DNA from: Gynuella sunshinyii YC6258
GTDB lineage: Bacteria > Pseudomonadota > Gammaproteobacteria > Pseudomonadales > Natronospirillaceae
Length of the DNA: 64,000 nucleotides
Reading direction: 5' to 3'
Assembly: GCF_000940805.1 (NCBI RefSeq)
Contig: NZ_CP007142.1
Coordinates: 2,890,593-2,954,592, forward strand
Program-made: the position numbers and the translations under genes
Notes under the pieces: generated by a model
Databases searched by the model: none
What the model was told of the DNA's origin: nothing
Seen by the model: only the letters and a program-made list of their open reading frames with translations
In this document: positions 26,791 through 36,080 of the stretch, piece by piece
Layout of the letters: each line of letters opens with the position of its first letter
Position numbering within the stretch: position 1 is the first letter of the stretch

Positions 26791-27330
26791 ATGGTTACGA
26801 TCGAAATGCTCGATACCGCAATTAAAGTTGCAACAGGATTCCTGTTGGGCAGTGTGCTGTTGTATTTGTATCTCAGACGTTCTGGGGCGGTAGCCCAGCG
26901 CAATCGCGATGATCTGGATCGCAGGAGGCTGTTATTACAACAGGTGTCAGATCAGGTGGGAAAGGTTCATCATGTTTATCAGCAATATCTGTCTTTGGTG
27001 GTGGAATATTCGCGCATGGGCGTGAACTGGCCCGAATATCGCCGCAAGGAGCTGAGAAAGAAAACAGAAGAGCTGGTTGCCGTATTTCAAGAGCTTAATG
27101 CTGCGCAGGCAACTTTGTTGTTACTCGGAGAGAAAAAGCTTGAACGGGCCTTGAGGGTTTATGGTGCCAGGATTGTTGCCATGCGCCGGCTGGTATCGGC
27201 CGAAAAGCTGGAGTTCAGTGGCGATGAGCTGAACGAGCTGGATGACAATAAGAAGGAGATACAGGGATTGAGAGAAGCTTTTTATGATTCTCTGAGTGAT
27301 CGTTTTATGACTTCCCGGCAGGCTGCATAA
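26791..27330 (+). CDS. Hypothetical membrane-anchored helical protein
   Basis: A 179-residue protein with one N-terminal membrane helix (VATGFLLGSVLLYLYL) followed by an R/E/L-rich cytoplasmic helical region (RDDLDRRRLLLQQVSDQV, RKELRKKTEELVAVFQEL, KKLERALRVYGARIVAMRR) suggestive of a coiled coil. No family is recognised. The ATG at 26791 has GAGG six bases upstream and is preferred over a start at 26743. It is followed two bases later by a 38-codon membrane-peptide frame. Confidence 0.65.
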   Translation: MVTIEMLDTAIKVATGFLLGSVLLYLYLRRSGAVAQRNRDDLDRRRLLLQQVSDQVGKVHHVYQQYLSLVVEYSRMGVNWPEYRRKELRKKTEELVAVFQELNAAQATLLLLGEKKLERALRVYGARIVAMRRLVSAEKLEFSGDELNELDDNKKEIQGLREAFYDSLSDRFMTSRQAA

Positions 27331-27332
27331 TC

Positions 27333-27449
27333 ATGGCCAAGGAACCATGCCGGTTCTGTCGCATGCTGCGTTTGCAGTTGGCTTTTGTGGTTATTGTCAT
27401 GATTGTTCTTATGCTGATGTTACATCGCTCCGGTGGGTGGGTGTCGTAA
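27333..27449 (+). CDS. Putative small membrane protein, 38 residues
   Basis: Starts at ATG 27333, two bases after the stop of the preceding gene. The product has a Cys pair (PCRFCRM), a basic stretch, then one hydrophobic helix (LQLAFVVIVMIVLMLML) and a short tail. Composition and spacing suggest a genuine small protein translated by coupling with its neighbour, but a chance frame is possible. Function unknown. Confidence 0.45.
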   Translation: MAKEPCRFCRMLRLQLAFVVIVMIVLMLMLHRSGGWVS

Positions 27450-27474
27450 AAAAATTGACAGCATTGACGGTTTT

Positions 27475-27503
27475 TTGTCGGATTTCTGTTCTTTGTCCGA
27501 CAA
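27475..27503. terminator. Possible hairpin terminator
   Basis: TTGTCGGA and TCCGACAA pair around a 13-base loop between the small membrane-protein frame and the convergent hypothetical gene. The T run after it on the plus strand is only three bases, so the call is weak. Confidence 0.4.
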
Positions 27504-27530
27504 TTTCCGGATGAGTATTACCCCTTTTCC

Positions 27531-27857
27531 TTAACTGGCAAGAAGTTGCCGGCCAAGTTTGATCCAGTCTTCCATTGTTTGTGTCAGGCAGATTTGTTCG
27601 CCATGTACCTTCGGTGCCTCTGCCAGCGTTAGCAAATGAATGATTTCCGCCACTTTATCCAGGTCCCAGTCAACATGACAATGGCTGGTTTGTCCTTTGG
27701 CGATGCGTAGCCCTTTTTGACGTAGGTTTTGAATTTCCAGGGCTGCTCTGGCATTGATGGGACGAAGTGTCTTGAAGGTGAAGTCCAGGGTATCCAGGCT
27801 CAGTAGGCTGGATTCATGGATTTCCTGATATGAAATATTCTGGGCACTGCTTTGCAT
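27531..27857 (-). CDS. Hypothetical protein divergent from tusA
   Basis: A 108-residue soluble protein with no signal peptide or membrane helix and no family I can name. It contains FTFKTLRPINARAALEIQNLRQKG, KGQTSHCHVDWDLDKVAEI (both in part) and a C-terminal helix QTMEDWIKLGRQLL. The composition is ordinary for a coding gene and it does not overlap another gene. Divergent from tusA across 55 bases. Function unknown. Confidence 0.6.
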   Translation of the reverse strand: MQSSAQNISYQEIHESSLLSLDTLDFTFKTLRPINARAALEIQNLRQKGLRIAKGQTSHCHVDWDLDKVAEIIHLLTLAEAPKVHGEQICLTQTMEDWIKLGRQLLAS

Positions 27858-27912
27858 TTAATCTGATATTTCCTAAAATTTAAAATCCAACTTCTAAAGA
27901 TAGACCATAATT

Positions 27913-28161
27913 TTGATTTTGCAGGCTGATCACGAGTTAAATACAGAGGGTTTGTATTGTCCCGAACCTGTTATGCTGCTACATAACAAAATTCGGGATA
28001 TAGAACCCGGAGAGGTGGTAAAAGTGATTGCCACGGATCCTTCTACAGCAAGAGACATTCCTAAATTCTGTACTTTTTTAAATCACCCGTTATTGCAGCA
28101 GCAACGACAGGGTGATTTGTTTATATACTTTGTGCAGAAGAAGCCGTCTGAGGATGTTTGA
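27913..28161 (+). CDS. tusA: Sulfur-carrier protein TusA
   Basis: An 82-residue sulfur relay protein that accepts persulfide sulfur from cysteine desulfurase for tRNA 2-thiolation and other uses. The CPEPVM motif carries the sulfur-binding Cys, followed by GEVVKVIATDPSTARDIPKFC, as in E. coli TusA. There is no ATG; the best start is TTG at 27913, with TTG 27919 as alternative. Its 3' end overlaps the convergent MATE gene by about 40 bases. Confidence 0.93.
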   Translation: MILQADHELNTEGLYCPEPVMLLHNKIRDIEPGEVVKVIATDPSTARDIPKFCTFLNHPLLQQQRQGDLFIYFVQKKPSEDV

Positions 28162-29512
28162 TCGTCTGATGGCTGAGATATAGGAAACGTACAAAGTGTA
28201 GAGTGGCGGCACTGAATAAGCCGGCAACCAGGCCAATCCAGAAACCGGTTGCCTTCATAGGGCCACTGTTATTGAAGCCGATCATTCCCAGCCAGTAACC
28301 CAATGGCAGACAAAGCAGCCAAAACGACACGATGGCATTGATCATTGGTACCTGAGTGTCATTGTAGCCCCTTAAAATCCCGGCACAGGTCGCCTGAATG
28401 ATATCTCCAAGGTGAAAAAATATGCCAAATACCATTAGCCATGTCGCCAGCTGTACGACTTCAGGCTGAGAGTTATACAGCCTTACCAGATTCTCATTGA
28501 ATACAATCAGGATTCCACCATTCACGATGCCGATTAATATGGCGATACCAAGACCAATAAAGGCAATATGTCGGGCCATGATGGGTTGCTGTTTTCCTAG
28601 TGAATTTCCTATCCGAATTGTAAGTGCCATGCCAATGGAGAGCGGCAACATGAAAATAAGGGCAACCAAGTTCATGGCGATTTGATTTGCAGCAACTTCG
28701 ATGTAACCGAACTTCGACAAGAACAATGCGATCATGCTGAATACGCTGGACTCAACCAGAAATGCCATGCCAATGGGAAGGCCGGTTTTCAACAAACTGC
28801 TAATGTGTAAACGATTGGGCTTGTACCATTCTTTGAATAAACGGGTTGGGTGGAATTCTTTGCGAATGATCACCCAGATCAACATAAATAAAAACATGAC
28901 CCAGAAGCTTGCCGTGCTGGCCCAGCCACAACCGATACCTCCGAGTTTTGGAAAACCGAGTTTGCCGAAAATTAATACATAGTTCAGAGGTATGTTGACG
29001 AGCAGGCCCATTAAGCTGGCCAGCATCGCAGGCTTGGTAAAGGAGAGACCGTCACAATAGTATCTAAGGACATTAAACCCCAGAACGGCAGGAAGGCCCC
29101 AGATCAGTGCCCGAAAGTATCCGGTGGCGATGGGGATTATCTCCGGGTCTGCCTGCATGAGGCGGAAAATATCATCAATATAAACGGCAATAATGATACT
29201 GACAGGAATGAACAACGTCAGTTTCCAGAATGTCTGGATAACTTGGTTGGGAATTTCTGACCATTTACCAGCGCCATCCAGTTGTGCAACGTAGGCTGTC
29301 AGTGCAGATAGAGAGCCGATTAAAAATAAAAACAGCGGCACCCATATACTGGCGCCAACACCCACTCCCGCAAGCTCCAAAGCGCTGGCCTGTCCAGCCA
29401 TCACGGTATCGACGACCGACGTAGACATCTGTAGGAGCTGGGAAAATACGATCGGCATGGCCAGAACGGTTAATATCCGGCTTTCCTTTTTTATCTCTGC
29501 CAAATGAATCAT
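28121..29512 (-). CDS. MATE-family multidrug efflux transporter (NorM-like)
   Basis: A 463-residue inner-membrane cation/drug antiporter with about twelve membrane helices arranged as two MATE repeats. The first begins ESRILTVLAMPIVFSQLLQMS, with VDTVMAGQASALELAGVGVG, and the second begins LLKTGLPIGMAFLVESSVF, followed by AANQIAMNLVALIFMLPLSIG (in part). NorM-type members use Na+ or H+ to export cationic drugs; the substrate here is unknown. Confidence 0.9.
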   Translation of the reverse strand: MIHLAEIKKESRILTVLAMPIVFSQLLQMSTSVVDTVMAGQASALELAGVGVGASIWVPLFLFLIGSLSALTAYVAQLDGAGKWSEIPNQVIQTFWKLTLFIPVSIIIAVYIDDIFRLMQADPEIIPIATGYFRALIWGLPAVLGFNVLRYYCDGLSFTKPAMLASLMGLLVNIPLNYVLIFGKLGFPKLGGIGCGWASTASFWVMFLFMLIWVIIRKEFHPTRLFKEWYKPNRLHISSLLKTGLPIGMAFLVESSVFSMIALFLSKFGYIEVAANQIAMNLVALIFMLPLSIGMALTIRIGNSLGKQQPIMARHIAFIGLGIAILIGIVNGGILIVFNENLVRLYNSQPEVVQLATWLMVFGIFFHLGDIIQATCAGILRGYNDTQVPMINAIVSFWLLCLPLGYWLGMIGFNNSGPMKATGFWIGLVAGLFSAATLHFVRFLYLSHQTIKHPQTASSAQSI

Positions 29513-29619
29513 GTTATTCTCTTGGGCCTGTTAGTATTTATTCTGGGGGCGCTACTTTAGCGGACCGGATAAGCAAATTCTATGGACATCCTTCTGTTTC
29601 TATATCTTGTTGTTAACCT

Positions 29620-30156
29620 ATGACCCATGATCCTGAAGATTTAATTACCATTTTCAATCGCCTCTTTGATATCAGCGAGCAGACTGTTCTGGTAAGAGGT
29701 GGAGATGAACCAATATATCTGCCCGCATGGCATACTGGTTATCGCTGTGAAATTCAGTTCGCTCATGGTTTTTTTGCCAGTGCGCTTCATGAAATTGCTC
29801 ATTGGTGTATTGCTGGTCGAGAACGGCGTCAACTGGTGGATTTTGGATACTGGTATGAACCGGATGGGCGCTCACAGCAACAGCAGAGTCTGTTTGAACG
29901 GGTTGAAGTCAAACCTCAGGCTCTTGAGTGGATTTTTCACCGCAGCTGCGACCATCGATTTCGGATATCGGCCGATAATTTGAGTGGCGAGGCAACGGAT
30001 TCTTCCGTGTTCAAACAAAATGTCATTCAACAGGTTCATACATATCTATTGGAGGGGTTGCCTTCCAGGGCGGCGTTATTCAGAGATGCGCTACAGGATT
30101 TTTATAAGACTTCGGATCTCAGCCCAAAAGATTTCAGCCTGTTAAAATTGGGTTAA
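29620..30156 (+). CDS. epmC: Elongation factor P hydroxylase
   Basis: A 178-residue enzyme that hydroxylates the beta-lysylated Lys of EF-P. It matches the YfcM/EpmC family along its length: DEPIYLPAW, FAHGFFASALHEIAHWCIAG, ELVDFGYWYEPDGR-like RRQLVDFGYWYEPDG, and VEVKPQALEWIF. The HEIAHW His residues are probable metal ligands. The modifying enzymes EpmA and EpmB and EF-P itself are not in the window. Confidence 0.93.
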   Translation: MTHDPEDLITIFNRLFDISEQTVLVRGGDEPIYLPAWHTGYRCEIQFAHGFFASALHEIAHWCIAGRERRQLVDFGYWYEPDGRSQQQQSLFERVEVKPQALEWIFHRSCDHRFRISADNLSGEATDSSVFKQNVIQQVHTYLLEGLPSRAALFRDALQDFYKTSDLSPKDFSLLKLG

Positions 30157-30194
30157 ATTGATAGGAAGCGGAGTAACCCGCATTGTGAGGAGTT

Positions 30195-31058
30195 ATGAGT
30201 ATGAAAGTCAGTTTTATTGGTTTAGGCGTCATGGGTTATCCGATGGCTGGGCATTTGGCTGAGAAGGGGCACGAGGTCACTGTGTATAACCGGACCGTCA
30301 GTAAATCCCATTGTTGGGTTGAACAATACTCGGGTGGCTATGCTGCTACTCCGGCTCAAGCGGTAATAGATGCCGATCAGGTGTTCATGTGTGTAGGGAA
30401 TGACGATGATGTCCGTAGTGTGGTCTATGGCGAGCATGGCGTTCTGGCTGGTATGAAGCCTGGAGCAATTCTGGTAGATCACACGACGACGTCAGCAGTA
30501 TTGGCGGAGGAGCTGAACCAGGCGGCGAACGAAAAACAGCTCCGGTTTCTGGATGGACCTGTGTCCGGAGGACAGGCCGGGGCTGAAAATGGTGTTTTGA
30601 CGGTGATGATGGGAGGCGAACCCGCAGATTTTTCGGCAGTGGAAGGTACAATTAAAAGCTATGCCAAAAAAGTTACTTTGCTGGGTGCAGCAGGCAGTGG
30701 CCAGCGCTGTAAAATGGTTAATCAATTATGTATTGCAGGGATTGTGCAGGGCCTGTCAGAGGCCATAAAGTTTGCGCAGCATGCTGAACTCGATATCAAA
30801 ACCGTTGTCGAGGTGCTCAGTGGTGGCGCTGCTCAATCCTGGCAGTTGGACAATCGCGCACTGACTATGGCGGAAGGAAAGTTTGATTTCGGTTTTGCGA
30901 TTGACTGGATGCGTAAGGATCTTGGGTTTTGTTTTGAAGAAGCTGAAAAAATGGGACTCAAGCTGCCATTGGCCAGAATGGTGGATGGTTTTTATCAGCA
31001 GTTGCAACAACAGGGAGATAATCGTCTTGATACATCCTCTCTGATTAAACTGCTTTGA
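30195..31058 (+). CDS. NAD(P)-dependent beta-hydroxyacid dehydrogenase
   Basis: A 287-residue oxidoreductase of the 3-hydroxyisobutyrate/tartronate-semialdehyde reductase family. The Rossmann motif is FIGLGVMGYPMAGHL, the substrate-binding segment is FLDGPVSGGQAGAENGVL, and the catalytic Lys lies in SGQRCKMVNQLCIA (about residue 172). The C-terminal helical domain ends DTSSLIKLL. The physiological substrate is not clear; candidates are 3-hydroxyisobutyrate, glycerate or a succinic-semialdehyde derivative. Start chosen by GAGGAG five bases upstream; a second Met is two codons in. Confidence 0.88.
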   Translation: MSMKVSFIGLGVMGYPMAGHLAEKGHEVTVYNRTVSKSHCWVEQYSGGYAATPAQAVIDADQVFMCVGNDDDVRSVVYGEHGVLAGMKPGAILVDHTTTSAVLAEELNQAANEKQLRFLDGPVSGGQAGAENGVLTVMMGGEPADFSAVEGTIKSYAKKVTLLGAAGSGQRCKMVNQLCIAGIVQGLSEAIKFAQHAELDIKTVVEVLSGGAAQSWQLDNRALTMAEGKFDFGFAIDWMRKDLGFCFEEAEKMGLKLPLARMVDGFYQQLQQQGDNRLDTSSLIKLL

Positions 31059-31132
31059 GATGATTACTTGGTGCGTTCCATCGATTTTCGGTACACTTCG
31101 CCCTTCGATTCAAACGGCAGTCCATAGGCTAT

Positions 31133-32392
31133 ATGAGCGCACCCAAGAAATATCACAAAAAAAACAAATCTCTCACAGATGACTGGTCCATTGATCAGTT
31201 TATAGTTGAAAAACAGGAAGGCAGAACCCGTTTCCATGATCTCGACCTGCCGCTACCGTTAATGCATGCCATACATGACCTGGGTTTCGAATACTGCAGT
31301 CCCATTCAGGCGATGTCCTTACCTGCAACTCTCGATGGTGAGGATTGTATCGGTAAAGCACAAACAGGAACCGGTAAGACGGCTGCTTTCCTGATTACCG
31401 TTATTACTGATTTGCTGGATCACCCTCTAACAGAGCAATATGACAGCGAGCCCAGAGCATTGATACTGGCCCCTACTCGGGAATTGGCTCTGCAGATTGC
31501 TGAAGATGCAAAATTACTGACCCGCTATACCGATCTCAAGATTGCCACACTGGTTGGTGGAATGGACTTCGAAAAACAGCAACGGCGTATTCAAAAGCGG
31601 GTTGATATTGTTGTTGCGACACCGGGAAGATTGATTGACTTTGTGCGTCGCAAAGCTATTTTCCTTGATCAAATTGAAATTCTGGTCATTGATGAGGCAG
31701 ACCGTATGCTTGATATGGGATTTATCCCGGATGTCAAAAGCATTGAGCGTTCCACTCCAATGAAAGACAACCGCCAAACCCTGTTGTTCAGTGCTACGTT
31801 TTCGGATGATGTTATTAATCTGGCAGAACGCTGGACCCGTAACGCCCTGAAATTTGAAATTGAACCGGAAGTGAAGACTGCTGAAGCTGTTGAGCAGACT
31901 ATTTATCTGTTGTCGACAGACGAGAAATACCCTGTACTTAAGCAGGTGCTGAAAGATGGCGAAGTGGATCGTGTCATGATCTTTGCCAATCGTCGGGATC
32001 TGGTGAAGGATTTGTTCGAACGCCTCAAAAAAGACAGCATTGATTGTTTGATGTTGTCTGGTGAGGTTCCTCAGGGGAAACGTCTTAAGACGCTTGATCA
32101 ATTTAAACAAGGATTGGTCAAAGTGTTGGTGGCAACAGATGTAGCCGGTCGTGGTATTCATGTCGAAGGTGTGAGCCACGTCATCAATTATACGCTGCCG
32201 GAAGATCCGGAAGATTACGTACACCGTATTGGTAGAACCGGCCGTGCTGGCGCTAAAGGAAAATCTATCAGCTTTGCGTGCGAAGATGACTCCTTTCAGA
32301 TTCCTGCTCTGGAAAAATACATCGGTCATAAACTTGAACTCTCATATCCACCTGTTGAATGGTTGAGCGAAACAGCAAACCTGCCCGAGTAA
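31133..32392 (+). CDS. rhlB: DEAD-box ATP-dependent RNA helicase RhlB
   Basis: A 419-residue RNA helicase; RhlB works with the RNA degradosome or alone in mRNA turnover. Motifs in order: F-box/Q motif ([13 protein letters not shown]), AQTGTGKT (motif I), PTRELALQ (Ia), DEADRML (II), FSATF (III), [11 protein letters not shown] (V) and [12 protein letters not shown] (VI). A basic N-terminal tail (PKKYHKKNK) replaces the long C-terminal extension of enteric RhlB. Its end overlaps xni by 34 bases. Confidence 0.92.
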   Translation: MSAPKKYHKKNKSLTDDWSIDQFIVEKQEGRTRFHDLDLPLPLMHAIHDLGFEYCSPIQAMSLPATLDGEDCIGKAQTGTGKTAAFLITVITDLLDHPLTEQYDSEPRALILAPTRELALQIAEDAKLLTRYTDLKIATLVGGMDFEKQQRRIQKRVDIVVATPGRLIDFVRRKAIFLDQIEILVIDEADRMLDMGFIPDVKSIERSTPMKDNRQTLLFSATFSDDVINLAERWTRNALKFEIEPEVKTAEAVEQTIYLLSTDEKYPVLKQVLKDGEVDRVMIFANRRDLVKDLFERLKKDSIDCLMLSGEVPQGKRLKTLDQFKQGLVKVLVATDVAGRGIHVEGVSHVINYTLPEDPEDYVHRIGRTGRAGAKGKSISFACEDDSFQIPALEKYIGHKLELSYPPVEWLSETANLPE

Positions 32393-33282
32393 TTCCGTCG
32401 CTGGAACACAAGATACTGCTAATTGATGGCAGTATCTTTATATTTAGAGCCTGGTTTGGCTGGCCGGACCGATTTATGGATCAACAGGGGCGTCCGGTGA
32501 ATGCCGTTATTGGTTTTACGGATTTTGTGCTCAGGTTACTGGTGTCCCATCCAGAGCAGATGATTTTCTGTTTTGATACCAGTCTGTTTTCAGGTTTGAG
32601 GCATCAGCTTGATCCTTCCTATAAGGCCAACCGAACTCTTCCGGATAAATCTCTTGAGTATCAGATGAATAGCTGCTTCGAGCTGATTGAAGCCCTGGGG
32701 TTGCCTTGCCTGAAAAGTTACCAGTATGAGGCCGATGACCTGATGGCCAGCGTCCAGGCGCAATGGTATTCAGCGCAACCCGTTGTATTAGTGACGTCTG
32801 ATAAGGATATTTTTCAGTTGTTGCGTCCCCATGATTGGTCCTGGGACGGTAAATCTGCCGGTTTGTCGGGCTATGAGCAGGTTCGTGAGCGCTGGCAGAT
32901 TGAGCCATCGAAAATGCCCGAACTGTTGGCTCTGTGTGGTGATGCTTCAGACAATATCCCGGGACTTTCTGGTGTCGGTGCTAAGACTGCAGCTCGGTTG
33001 TTAAATGAAGTGGGAGATCTGAGCTCCTTGTTGGATCAACCCGAACTGATTCTGAAATCCACTATCCGGGCGAAGCAAAATATCTATCATCAGATTCAGG
33101 CTTATCGGTCGAGGCTGTTGCTCAATCACCAGTTGACCCGCTTATACCCTGATGCGCCCCTACCAGAACGGCCGGGTCAATGGGATATTACTGCCATAGA
33201 TTCTGACAGGCTGGATTCGTTTGTCTCGTCCATACCGTTGCTGGGTAGCCAGAAATCATTTTTAAAAGGTTTGGTATTATGA
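32359..33282 (+). CDS. xni: Flap endonuclease / 5'-3' exonuclease Xni-like
   Basis: A 307-residue 5' nuclease similar to the N-terminal domain of DNA polymerase I and to ExoIX. Acidic metal-binding clusters are seen in [30 protein letters not shown] and [11 protein letters not shown]; the helix-hairpin-helix is [18 protein letters not shown]. The start ATG lies inside rhlB, with no strong ribosome site, so translation is probably coupled. The gene ends in an ATGA overlap with pdxB. Longer than E. coli Xni by about 55 residues. Confidence 0.85.
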   Translation: MVERNSKPARVIPSLEHKILLIDGSIFIFRAWFGWPDRFMDQQGRPVNAVIGFTDFVLRLLVSHPEQMIFCFDTSLFSGLRHQLDPSYKANRTLPDKSLEYQMNSCFELIEALGLPCLKSYQYEADDLMASVQAQWYSAQPVVLVTSDKDIFQLLRPHDWSWDGKSAGLSGYEQVRERWQIEPSKMPELLALCGDASDNIPGLSGVGAKTAARLLNEVGDLSSLLDQPELILKSTIRAKQNIYHQIQAYRSRLLLNHQLTRLYPDAPLPERPGQWDITAIDSDRLDSFVSSIPLLGSQKSFLKGLVL

Positions 33283-34415
33283 AAATTGTTGCCGATGAAA
33301 ATATGCCGGATGTTGAAACGCTGTTTGCCTCTTTGGCGGATGATATTGTCCGCTTGCCGGGCAGAACGATGAAAAACTCAGATTTATCCGATGCTGATGT
33401 ACTGTTGGTGCGCAGCGTCACTCAGGTGAATGCAGAGCTGCTGGATGGCACAGATATCACTTTCGTTGGCAGTGCTACCATCGGTACTGATCATATTGAT
33501 CAAGCTTATCTTGAGAGTAGAAACATTGCTTTTCATCATAGTCCTGGTTGTAACGCTGACAGTGTGGTGGATTATGTGCTTGCGGCGATCATGGCAGTTA
33601 AACCGGCAGACAAGCGTCTTAGTGAATTGCGTTATGGTGTGGTTGGTTGCGGTAATGTGGGGGGGCGATTGTCCCGAAGGTTGGAGCGAATGGGGCTTGA
33701 GGTTTTAAAAAATGATCCACCTCTCGCGGATCTGCAAAGTGATGGATTTGTCCCGCTAACGGATCTTAGTACATGTGATGTAGTCTGCCTTCATACGCCG
33801 TTGACCAAATCGGGTCAGTATCCGACTTATCATCTGATTGATGAAGCGTTTATCAATGCGCTGAAGCCTGGCTGTGTGTTAATCAATGCCGGACGCGGAC
33901 CGGTCATAAAAGAGTCTGCTTTGCTCAGTCGTATGCAGCAGGCGAATGATCTGCAACTGGTGCTGGATGTCTGGGAAACAGAACCGGCAGTATCACCGGT
34001 ATTGCTGCCGTTGACGAATATTTCGACGCCCCATATTGCGGGTTATAGCCTCGATGGCAAGCTGCGAGGCAGTTGGATGCTTTATAAAGCTCTTTGTGAA
34101 CATCTTGGTAAGAGTTATCAGGCAGAGCAAAAATCAACGTTGCAGCTGCCTCAACCGATAGATCTGGAAGCCGGTCTGCCCCCTGAAGAGGCGCTGAGGC
34201 GATGTATCGCTCAGGTATACGACATTTACCAGGACTCTAATGCCATGCGTCAGGCGTTAAATGAAAGGAATGTCTCTTTATGGGCAGAAGCGTTTGATCA
34301 ATTGCGTAAACACTATCCTGTCCGGCGGGAGTTTGGCTCTCTGGTGGTTTCGACTCGTGACTCTGTCTTAGCCGAATGGTTGACAGCATGTGGTTTTGAT
34401 GTGAAGAGCGGTTAA
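33279..34415 (+). CDS. pdxB: Erythronate-4-phosphate dehydrogenase
   Basis: A 378-residue enzyme for the second step of DXP-dependent pyridoxal-phosphate synthesis. It matches PdxB throughout: [39 protein letters not shown], the NAD-binding GVVGCGNVGGRLSRRL, INAGRGPVI, and the catalytic His in ISTPHIAGYSLDGK. The PdxB-specific C-terminal dimerisation domain is present. ATGA overlap with xni; its TAA overlaps the stop of the convergent small gene. Confidence 0.95.
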   Translation: MKIVADENMPDVETLFASLADDIVRLPGRTMKNSDLSDADVLLVRSVTQVNAELLDGTDITFVGSATIGTDHIDQAYLESRNIAFHHSPGCNADSVVDYVLAAIMAVKPADKRLSELRYGVVGCGNVGGRLSRRLERMGLEVLKNDPPLADLQSDGFVPLTDLSTCDVVCLHTPLTKSGQYPTYHLIDEAFINALKPGCVLINAGRGPVIKESALLSRMQQANDLQLVLDVWETEPAVSPVLLPLTNISTPHIAGYSLDGKLRGSWMLYKALCEHLGKSYQAEQKSTLQLPQPIDLEAGLPPEEALRRCIAQVYDIYQDSNAMRQALNERNVSLWAEAFDQLRKHYPVRREFGSLVVSTRDSVLAEWLTACGFDVKSG

Positions 34416-34582
34416 TCGCTCTTCTCTGGAATGGCTTCATCCTGTCCCTGAGCGATCATTAGCTCTACGCAGGCTTTAAAAATCATTTCCTCAGTAATCG
34501 GAGTCTCATTTCCCTCATCATCCAGAATAGCTGCACCATGAAAATCAGGTCTCTGGCCGGGAGAGTAATACTGCTGTGTCAT
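34412..34582 (-). CDS. Small conserved hypothetical protein (56 residues)
   Basis: A short minus-strand gene, MTQQYYSPGQRPDFHG at the start and TPITEEMIFKACVELM in the middle, with GGAAGG seven bases before the ATG. The pattern (an aromatic N terminus, then ILDDEGNETPITEEMI) is shared with small proteins annotated in pseudomonads and relatives. Function unknown; no membrane helix. It meets pdxB tail to tail, the two stop codons overlapping by four bases. Confidence 0.75.
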   Translation of the reverse strand: MTQQYYSPGQRPDFHGAAILDDEGNETPITEEMIFKACVELMIAQGQDEAIPEKSD

Positions 34583-34677
34583 TGTCTGCCTTCCTGTCCG
34601 TTATTTTTATTGTTGGAAGAGTTATTTTAATGAAGTGCTTTCGAAAGTGAAGAAAAATACGTAACAGAAATTCATAT

Positions 34678-35619
34678 ATGACTGTAATTCATCCTTATAA
34701 GTTATTGAAAAATATTGTTTTAGAACGTCTGAGATTTTTTGAGCTAGGGGAGTGTGGTCGCATATTTCATGGTCGCGGTAGTTGTTATGGCGGGTTGGAA
34801 GCGCTCACGGTGGATAAGTTTGGTCCTGTGCTGGTGGTGATTTTGTACCGGAAACCCGACGATATGGCCATTCTTGAGCAGGAAATGGCAGTATTGCTGT
34901 CTTTATCTGATCGTTTGACGCACCTGGCCTTTCAGTTTCGTTTTGTGCGCCCCACTCAATGGTATTGGCCTGGAGAATCCCTGGATGGATGTATTGGTTA
35001 TGAAGACGGAATTGCTTACCGTCTGCGTTTTGATCATCAAAACCCCGGGCTGTTTCTGGATATGCAGGAAGGACGTCGGTGGGTGCGTGCTTATGCTGCC
35101 GGTAAGCGAATTGCAAACCTGTTTTCCTATACGTGTGCTTTCTCTGTGGTTGCAGAAGTAGCCGGTTGTCTCGAAACAGTTAACTTTGATATGAGTCGTT
35201 CAGCTTTAAATGCTGGTCGTGAAAATATTCGCCTCAATCAAGGTGATGTTGCTCGTCATCGACTGTTCGATCACGATATTTTAAAGTCTCTCGGCAAGAT
35301 TACTCGACTCAGTCCATTTGATTTAGTGATCATTGATCCTCCGGTCAGACAGGACAGTTTTGATCCTGTCAAAGGTTATCAGCGTATTCTTTTGAGGGTC
35401 AGGGATTGGGTTGTGGAAAGTGGTTATTTATTGGTGACTATGAATGAGCCGACTATCAGTGTTGGCGAGTTTCGAACTATGCTGGAGTCCAGACTTGGTG
35501 AAGGTTTTGATTTCATTCGCCGGTTGCCTTCTGCTCGTTTTGTCGAAGAGCTCAGGCCTGACTATGGCCTGAAAGTGTTGCTCTATCAAAAAAGTCCCGC
35601 CAGTTCTGCTGACGGGTAA
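34678..35619 (+). CDS. SAM-dependent methyltransferase, COG1092/RlmI-like
   Basis: A 313-residue class I methyltransferase. The Rossmann motif I region is GKRIANLFSYTCAFSVVAE (about residues 142-160), preceded by GLFLDMQEGRRWVR; motif IV is LVIIDPP. These resemble RlmI/RlmL-type enzymes for cytosine or guanine in 23S rRNA, but the N-terminal part is shorter and lacks a clear PUA domain, and DPP replaces NPPY-like forms. The target is therefore unproven. Confidence 0.8.
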   Translation: MTVIHPYKLLKNIVLERLRFFELGECGRIFHGRGSCYGGLEALTVDKFGPVLVVILYRKPDDMAILEQEMAVLLSLSDRLTHLAFQFRFVRPTQWYWPGESLDGCIGYEDGIAYRLRFDHQNPGLFLDMQEGRRWVRAYAAGKRIANLFSYTCAFSVVAEVAGCLETVNFDMSRSALNAGRENIRLNQGDVARHRLFDHDILKSLGKITRLSPFDLVIIDPPVRQDSFDPVKGYQRILLRVRDWVVESGYLLVTMNEPTISVGEFRTMLESRLGEGFDFIRRLPSARFVEELRPDYGLKVLLYQKSPASSADG

Positions 35620-35654
35620 CACCTTAAAGGGACCATGGTGAGGGAAACTGTGTG

Positions 35655-35670
35655 ATGACCGTTCGGTCAT
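35655..35670. promoter_or_regulatory. Palindrome ATGACCG-TT-CGGTCAT
   Basis: Perfect 7-bp arms around TT. Symmetry, length and the GACCG/CGGTC core resemble operators of TetR-family repressors. No TetR gene is in this window and the flanking genes point away on both sides, so the target is unclear. Confidence 0.4.
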
Positions 35671-36025
35671 TTATCCTGCATAAAGAGCGAAATTGTCCGG
35701 ACTCTTGTAAATACGGAGCTGATTCGCTCTTCATTGAGACTACAGCGCCAATAACTCTACCTTCAGAAAAGCAGACCAACAATTGGCGTTATGTCAATAC
35801 TGCACATGGATCACATATCTAATCATAAATGTTTTGCGAAAAAATAAATCATTCTAATTGATGAGAAAAAAATATTTACCTGTCATGGTTAATTTGCTAA
35901 GCAATAAATTATGTTGCTGATATTTAGTGTCAGTTATGCCTTTGGGATTCAGTTGTCCCGGTGGAGAGTCGTTATTTGAGTGATAGAATTCTGTGCAGTA
36001 CTTAAAGGGGATGTTTGTCTCTGGG

Positions 36026-36048
36026 CAGGCACTCAAATTAAGTGCCTG
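36026..36048 (-). terminator. Hairpin downstream of the alaA operon
   Basis: CAGGCACT and AGTGCCTG, 8-bp perfect arms with a seven-base loop, lie 33 bases beyond the stop of the leftward hypothetical gene. No T run follows on the minus strand, so it may be a Rho-associated 3' hairpin rather than an intrinsic terminator. Confidence 0.5.
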
Positions 36049-36080
36049 TGAATGTTTGCAGGGTTTAGAACAACGTTGAA

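Larger units (their letters stand above)
35620..36080. other. Gene-free spacer with two inverted repeats
   Basis: 460 AT-rich bases with no convincing gene; one 60-codon minus-strand frame lacks coding character. Two symmetrical elements are visible: the palindrome at 35655-35670 and the hairpin at 36026-36048. The middle (35790-36000) is AT-rich and unremarkable. Confidence 0.6.

Noticed and set aside
35854-36036. A 60-codon minus-strand frame
   Set aside because: No ribosome site, no family match and a composition like random AT-rich DNA.
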